Shown piece after piece: positions 59,041 to 64,000 of a DNA stretch of 64,000 bases (position 1 is its first letter; each line of letters opens with the position of its first letter). Location: contig NW_026622852.1 in assembly GCF_023065955.2 (NCBI RefSeq), positions 7,286,423-7,350,422 of the forward strand, written 5' to 3'. The notes under the pieces are model-generated. The model saw only the letters and a program-made list of their open reading frames with translations. It was not told where the DNA came from and ran no database searches. Source of the DNA: Ursus arctos (Eukaryota > Chordata > Mammalia > Carnivora > Ursidae). A program made the translations under genes and the position numbers.

Positions 59041-60601
59041 CCTAAGACAGTTAAAATGCTTGCCTCAAATCATGTATGAAGTTAGCAAAATATGCAGAAT
59101 GAGAGGCCTATTCCCAGAGATTCCCATTTAGGGCTCCATTCAATATCATGTAGCATTTCTGAAAAATAAAAGTAGCTACCTGGATGCCTGGTCAGAGATC
59201 TGATTTGCACCATAGCTACAAGAGACCTGAGATCCAGACCTTTAGATATTTTTATTTCCACTTGAAATTTGGAGAAAAAAATAATTTGCCCTTATTTCTT
59301 ACATCTGGGGTACATCTTGGGAATTGAGATTAAGTTTGTTTTTGATTATTCTGAGAAAACAACTGTTCAGTCATACTTCTGTTTGTATAGCCCTTGAATA
59401 TTGAAGAAACTAGATATTGCCTCTTTGAGAATAAGTATAGTTTGATGCAAGCACTGGGTGCACTGACTTACTTTGATGCAAACTTGCTTCATGTGAATTA
59501 TGCAATTGCTCCTGGCAACTATCTGTCGCTGAATTTATATGCTCTGTTAAACGTCCAATCATCAAGACAGCTACTGCTACCCCTGCCATCAGAAAACTAT
59601 ATTTCCCTCTCCTTACATTTAGTATGTGCTTTAAAACCTCACATTTATTCAAGCTTGCTCAGGCCAAGTTTTATATTTCCTCTTAGTGCTGTGCTGATTA
59701 TTCACCCATGTAACTACACTCAGAATTAGCATCAAAATGGAGATATGAGGACCAACCATAATAAAGATGTTATGAATACTCAAATCATCAGATCTGAAAC
59801 TTTCTACTTTAAGAGTCTAGCACATAAATGTCAGAGAAAAGCACAAACCTTTGGATTTATGAAGAGAACTCTGATGCCATCCTGTGGGCAGTTAAGGAAA
59901 CTCTCAAGTTCTCCTTTTACTAGGGCTGCTGCATTTAATAGCATGCAGACCAAAAAGGTCACAAATGCATCTTCTCTAAGAAACAAACTTCTACATGTAC
60001 AAACATGTAGTCTAAACAATATATATTTCAAATGAAGATCATTATTTAGATATATTTATCTCTCTCTTCAACCACAGCCAAGGACCCAAATTGGCTCTTT
60101 GAATTCCTGGGATAATTTGAAAGATGACAAACCAGTTTGAACGACAGAATCTTAAAAGCTTTTAAAATTAGTGTCATGATTCTGGGAAGAAGGGTTGGGA
60201 TGGTCACGCCTATTCCGGGATAAATACAGTGACATCGGCTTAAGAAAGGAAGAGATAAATTCCTCTTTCTTTGTATTATGATCCCCTTCCAGTTTCCACA
60301 GTCTCCACCCCCAACCCATACTTCAAGTGTGATAAGGTTTGGATAAATCACTGTTGAAGGAAATGAGCCTCCCAACTGATCTAGGTATTAATTCAAAGAT
60401 CTTTACTTTGGAAAAAGCTATTTTTTAATTGTGTAATAAATTCTTTTTGTGAACTATCAGCATCACATAGTGTTTAAGTTGAAACTAGATACCTGAATTG
60501 TTCTGTGAAGAATAGTATCAATATATGAAATTGCTAGAAAAGGAGGAAATGCATCCTTTGAATAACTCCCAGGGTAGCGCTGAACTAACCACTGAGTCAT
60601 C

Positions 60602-60634
60602 TAAAAAAAAAAAAAAAAGAAAAGAAAAAAAAGA
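60602..60634. repeat. A-rich (poly-A / GAAAA) run
   Basis: A run of about 16 A is followed by gaaaagaaaaaaaag. No retroposed element was recognised upstream of it. Confidence 0.85.
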
Positions 60635-61124
60635 AATCAGGAGTATATTTTCTATCTTCAGCAAAGAGAATAGATTTCTAATTTGAACAGAAGAGAATGG
60701 TATCAAAATTCTTGAAAGTTTCAGGCTAGCTATATGAATTAGTCAGGAGATGTTTACACAAAGGACACAAACCCATCTCATGGAAAGGGAGAGATTTTTT
60801 GGCCCTTACAATCCAAGAAAGATTAACAGCCCACTTGGTAAATTACAGACATGCAGCTCAACCTCTGAAACTCACGGAAAGAGGATATTCAATGCTGTCA
60901 AGACCCTCTACATCTGTCTATCCTTTGTATATTATTTCATCACAAAACTGATTTTTTTCTACAAAGTGAGGAACAATGGCCACCAATTGTTCCTGAATCT
61001 CACGCTGACAGCAATCATCACTTGAAAAAGACGGACTTTCTCAATTCCAAATGTTAAAAAAATCACAGGAATATGTAATGTTCTCAGGCTTTGTCAGTTG
61101 GGTTTTAGATTTTGTAGAAATTCA

Positions 61125-61310
61125 GGCTTTGGGTTAGAGTAGCTGATTTCAAATCCTAGAGGCCACATGAGAGTTACCTTAGCTGAGTCACTTAATTGTT
61201 CTTTTCTCAGGTTCCTTATCTATAAGGTAGAGATCTCTGCCTTACATACTTACAGCACTCTGAATATTAAAAAGCACTATGAGAATGAATAATATTTTTA
61301 CTAGTATTAA
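61125..61310 (+). mobile_element. MIR SINE
   Basis: ctgatttcaaatcctagagg, cttagctgagtcacttaatt, ggttccttatctataaggta and a degenerate 3' half follow MIR in sense. Confidence 0.78.
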
Positions 61311-63689
61311 ATGTTAAAGAGATAGAGATTAATAATGTTTTATGCATTACCCTTCCTTGCTTTTCAAGGGGTCCTTCTAAAGAGTGTGTCTTCATCATGT
61401 CTGCAGACTACCAGAAATATATATTAATGTCTAAGTAATTAATGGGACATTTTAGTTCAACTGAACAATTGTTAACTGTCTATGTGCAAAGATGTGGAAG
61501 GCCCAAAAAGGAGTAATGCTAAGGAAATACTTGCAAATTAGTGTTACCCTTTCTAGGTGTCTCTTTAGGAAGCCACATGTTCACTGTTTCAGCCATGCTG
61601 CTAATACCCCAAATATTTCTGGTACTTTTTTTTGGAACTATACTCAGTCAGTTTACCAAACCAATATAAACATTATAGTTTATATTATGATATATTGAAC
61701 TATATTTATTAAAGCTTATAGCTAGAACTAAAAAAAAAAAAGCGTGTCTTGGCCCAAAGTTATGGAAACTTTAGACCCCTGGAAAAGAAATCTTGACCTT
61801 TTAGTACTTTTATATTGTGTCTAGAGGAAAATTCTTATAATCCTGTATGAAACCCTGTCTTCAATATGGTTTCTGAGGCAAAGTTTATATATTTCATTAA
61901 TACAGAAGCTCAATTATTTAGAATATTAGATTTTAATTGAAAAAAATCTCAAGCCAAAATGAAGACGTATTATGAACCTCCCAGGAAACATATATATTCA
62001 GATATTACTTAATTAACTGGTTCTTAAAGCACTTGTCAATAACATCAATTCAGTAATTCTTTCAAAGCTCTTTTGAAAACATAAAAAGAATAGTCAATAA
62101 AGTTGTGTCCAGAATGTCATTTGAATTTCATTATGTTTGTAAATATGTGTGAATGTGTGTGTGTAATGTAGACATTAAAATCAGATACAAAAATCACTGT
62201 AAAGTGGATAATGGATCTGTCAAGGAAAGCTGGGTATGGATTACACACAACTAGAATAGAAGACCTGCACGGCCATTGAGCCATAACCCAAAGTCCAACA
62301 CGGAACCCAGAGGCCAACACTGAATAACCATCCAGGGTTGTAGCAAGGACAGGTTACACCGCACCAGAGTGAACTCGATGCCAGGAATAGAACAACATAA
62401 GCATCATCATAAAATGCAAGATAAATCAAAATTTCCCTTATCTTCTAAACTCTAGTCCACCTGAATCAGGAGTCCCAAGTGATTTTATTATTAATAGGTG
62501 CTTCTAGAAAATTTTATTTATCTATTTATATTTTAATGTTACTGTGTGTATGACCTATTTTACTTTAAACAGTTTTCATTTTGGAGAATATCTATTAATA
62601 TATCAAGGGATATGAAAGTTCTGTGGAACGTAGCTTAAGATTGTTATCTATCAGATTTAGAGAAGGTCAGCTTAACACATTTTGTGTTCTTTTTCTCATG
62701 TTTGAATTATTCTGAGATAAGGGGAGAAAGGGTAAGAGATGAGATGGGTGGAGTGAGTGCCAGGAAAATAGTATATCCGATACTAAGAAACTAAGGAAAC
62801 TGAGACAAGAACAATGAAAAAGTGAATTATTGGTTACTTACACATGACCGTGAGTTTTTCTAATCAGATAAAAGAATACAAATTTAAAGCATGAGAAATG
62901 GAAGTTTACTGGGATTGTTTTGAAGGAAACTGAGCAACTGAGAGCAACAAAGAGGTCTGGGTATCTCGTGCATGTATGTCATGGTGGAGCAGAAGGCAAC
63001 TAGGAAGATATGAACTGTCAAGTCTGTTCATTTGAAATTTTGTTTAGCAATATTCTTGGTGGTAATAAACCCTAGTGTGTCCTTGGGGAAAAAAAAATCA
63101 TCTGTTTGCTTTGGCCTTACTTTCTCTCACTGTCAATAAGTAACATCAGTTATGCTTTGGAAAGGTACAGATGAAGCATTACTTATCCTCTATAAAACTT
63201 CTACACATGAATTGATAACTACACATCATGAATAGTTATAGCTCTAAGTTACACAAATCAGGATCTTCCACATTGGAAATCAATTAAATTTCAGATTTTC
63301 ACAGGCTTTACCAACATTAAGATTGCACATTTCTCCTTTCCCATTGGGTGTCCTATAAGTGAACATGATCTACAACTTAATTATATACATGTCTCTGTAT
63401 GCGCACGCATATTAGACGGGGTCAATAGATGAATGAAGCACTGTCACTGGAATATCAATTCTGTCTTTCTAAATGTAAGTTGGCAGATTGATTCTCAGAT
63501 CACAAGACCGAAAATGTAGCAGTAGACTGAATTTAGAAAGATTCTCTTTCTCTCATTCTTCCTCTCTCTCTGTGAATCCTGAGTACGTTCTTCTTATCTG
63601 TAAAAGTCAGAACCCAACCACTGCCACAGAGGTTCAAGTCTTTTGTAGCCAGCTCCTCAGCTACCCACTAAATCAATGGATTTACCCAG
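61311..63689. other. Long unassigned stretch
   Basis: No gene recognised. A poly-A run lies at 61730-61741 and a short GT patch at about 62150-62164. The part at 62240-62410 has slightly higher GC and may be an old repeat, but I could not place it. Confidence 0.35.
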
Positions 63690-63768
63690 GTAAAATCATA
63701 TGCTGTATACCTTAAACTTATAAAATATTACATGTCAATTGTCTCAGTAAAATTGGGGGAAAAAACTT
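63690..63768 (+). mobile_element. Old L1 3' terminus, very short
   Basis: tcatatgctgtataccttaa, acttataaaatattacatgt and caattgtctcagtaaaattg are the last bases of an old mammalian L1 3' UTR plus an A-rich tail. The L1 at 48535-49345 ends with the same text. Confidence 0.8.
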
Positions 63769-64000
63769 ATACAAAAAAAATTAATCATTGTATTCAAATA
63801 GACCCTTGCAAATGGAGGAGTCATCCACCCACAAGTTCCTCTCTTAGTGCCCTAAATCTATAGCCCTGTATAACTATAACCATCTATGTCTCTATGTAGC
63901 TAATTACCTGTGTTGAAGGACTTGAATTTACTGACTAGAATTTGTCACCTCTTTTAATTTTTCAGAGTGATTTTTTAATTTGTTAATTTAAACAAAAATT
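63769..64000. other. Unassigned end of window
   Basis: AT-rich. No feature recognised. Confidence 0.4.

Larger units (their letters stand above)
58081..61124. other. Long unassigned stretch
   Basis: About 3 kb with no recognised gene. It contains one perfect hairpin (58192-58217), a (CAAA)n-like patch at about 59009-59040 and an A-rich run at about 60602-60634. The 111-aa frame at 59394-59729 is the longest here but has no family features and no visible exon signals. Confidence 0.4.

Noticed and set aside
59394..59729. 111-codon frame, the longest outside recognised repeats
   Set aside because: It has no recognisable domain, codon bias or splice context. Frames of this length are expected by chance in 64 kb.
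62440..62520. Text loosely like a MER5-type DNA transposon (cacctgaatcaggagtccca)
   Set aside because: The similarity is too short and diverged to support a call.

Overview
This window is mammalian nuclear DNA from a carnivoran. It is AT-rich, CpG-poor and dense in retrotransposons. Lysine-tRNA-type CAN-SINEs and a recurrent L1 3' end (around 7690-7825, 21770-21895 and 34406-34468) place it in Carnivora. The SINE tail variant at 11680-11876 is one I associate with bears, so an ursid source is an inference. I found no host protein-coding exon, no functional RNA gene, no CRISPR array and no bacterial-style operon. Almost every open frame is either a decayed L1 ORF2 piece or a chance frame, so the window reads as intergenic or deep-intronic DNA.

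Layout: 1-7.8 kb is old L1 in both orientations, interrupted by a Tigger DNA transposon, a CCT microsatellite, a TA-rich microsatellite and an MLT1 LTR. The part from 7.8 to 19.4 kb holds an older antisense L1 split by two back-to-back SINEs, two more SINEs, a purine-rich (GGAAA)n tract, a MER3 element, MIR copies and another antisense L1. The segment 19.39-21.90 kb carries the best-preserved L1 ORF2 (three frames joined by two frameshifts). Its reverse transcriptase has lost an active-site aspartate.

At 25.16-25.74 kb lies a solitary endogenous-retrovirus LTR with a 6-base target duplication; it is the most CpG-rich and distinctive object here. From 26 to 48 kb the window carries CAN-SINEs with clear target-site duplications, many MIR and L2 relics, and a tiny L1 3'-end insertion. 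From 48 to 56.4 kb it holds L1 fragments, including an antisense L1 whose ORF2 part abuts what looks like an L1 5' end containing a 29-base G run. From 56.4 kb to the end it is mostly unassigned sequence with a CA microsatellite, a MIR and one old L1 3' end.

No genes act together here. I did not find an undescribed biological system. The items most worth checking are the solo LTR, the catalytically altered L1, the G29 run, the L1 junction near 55.8 kb, the head-to-head SINE pair and two perfect short hairpins. Repeat family names come from recognition of consensus wording by eye, not from a database search.
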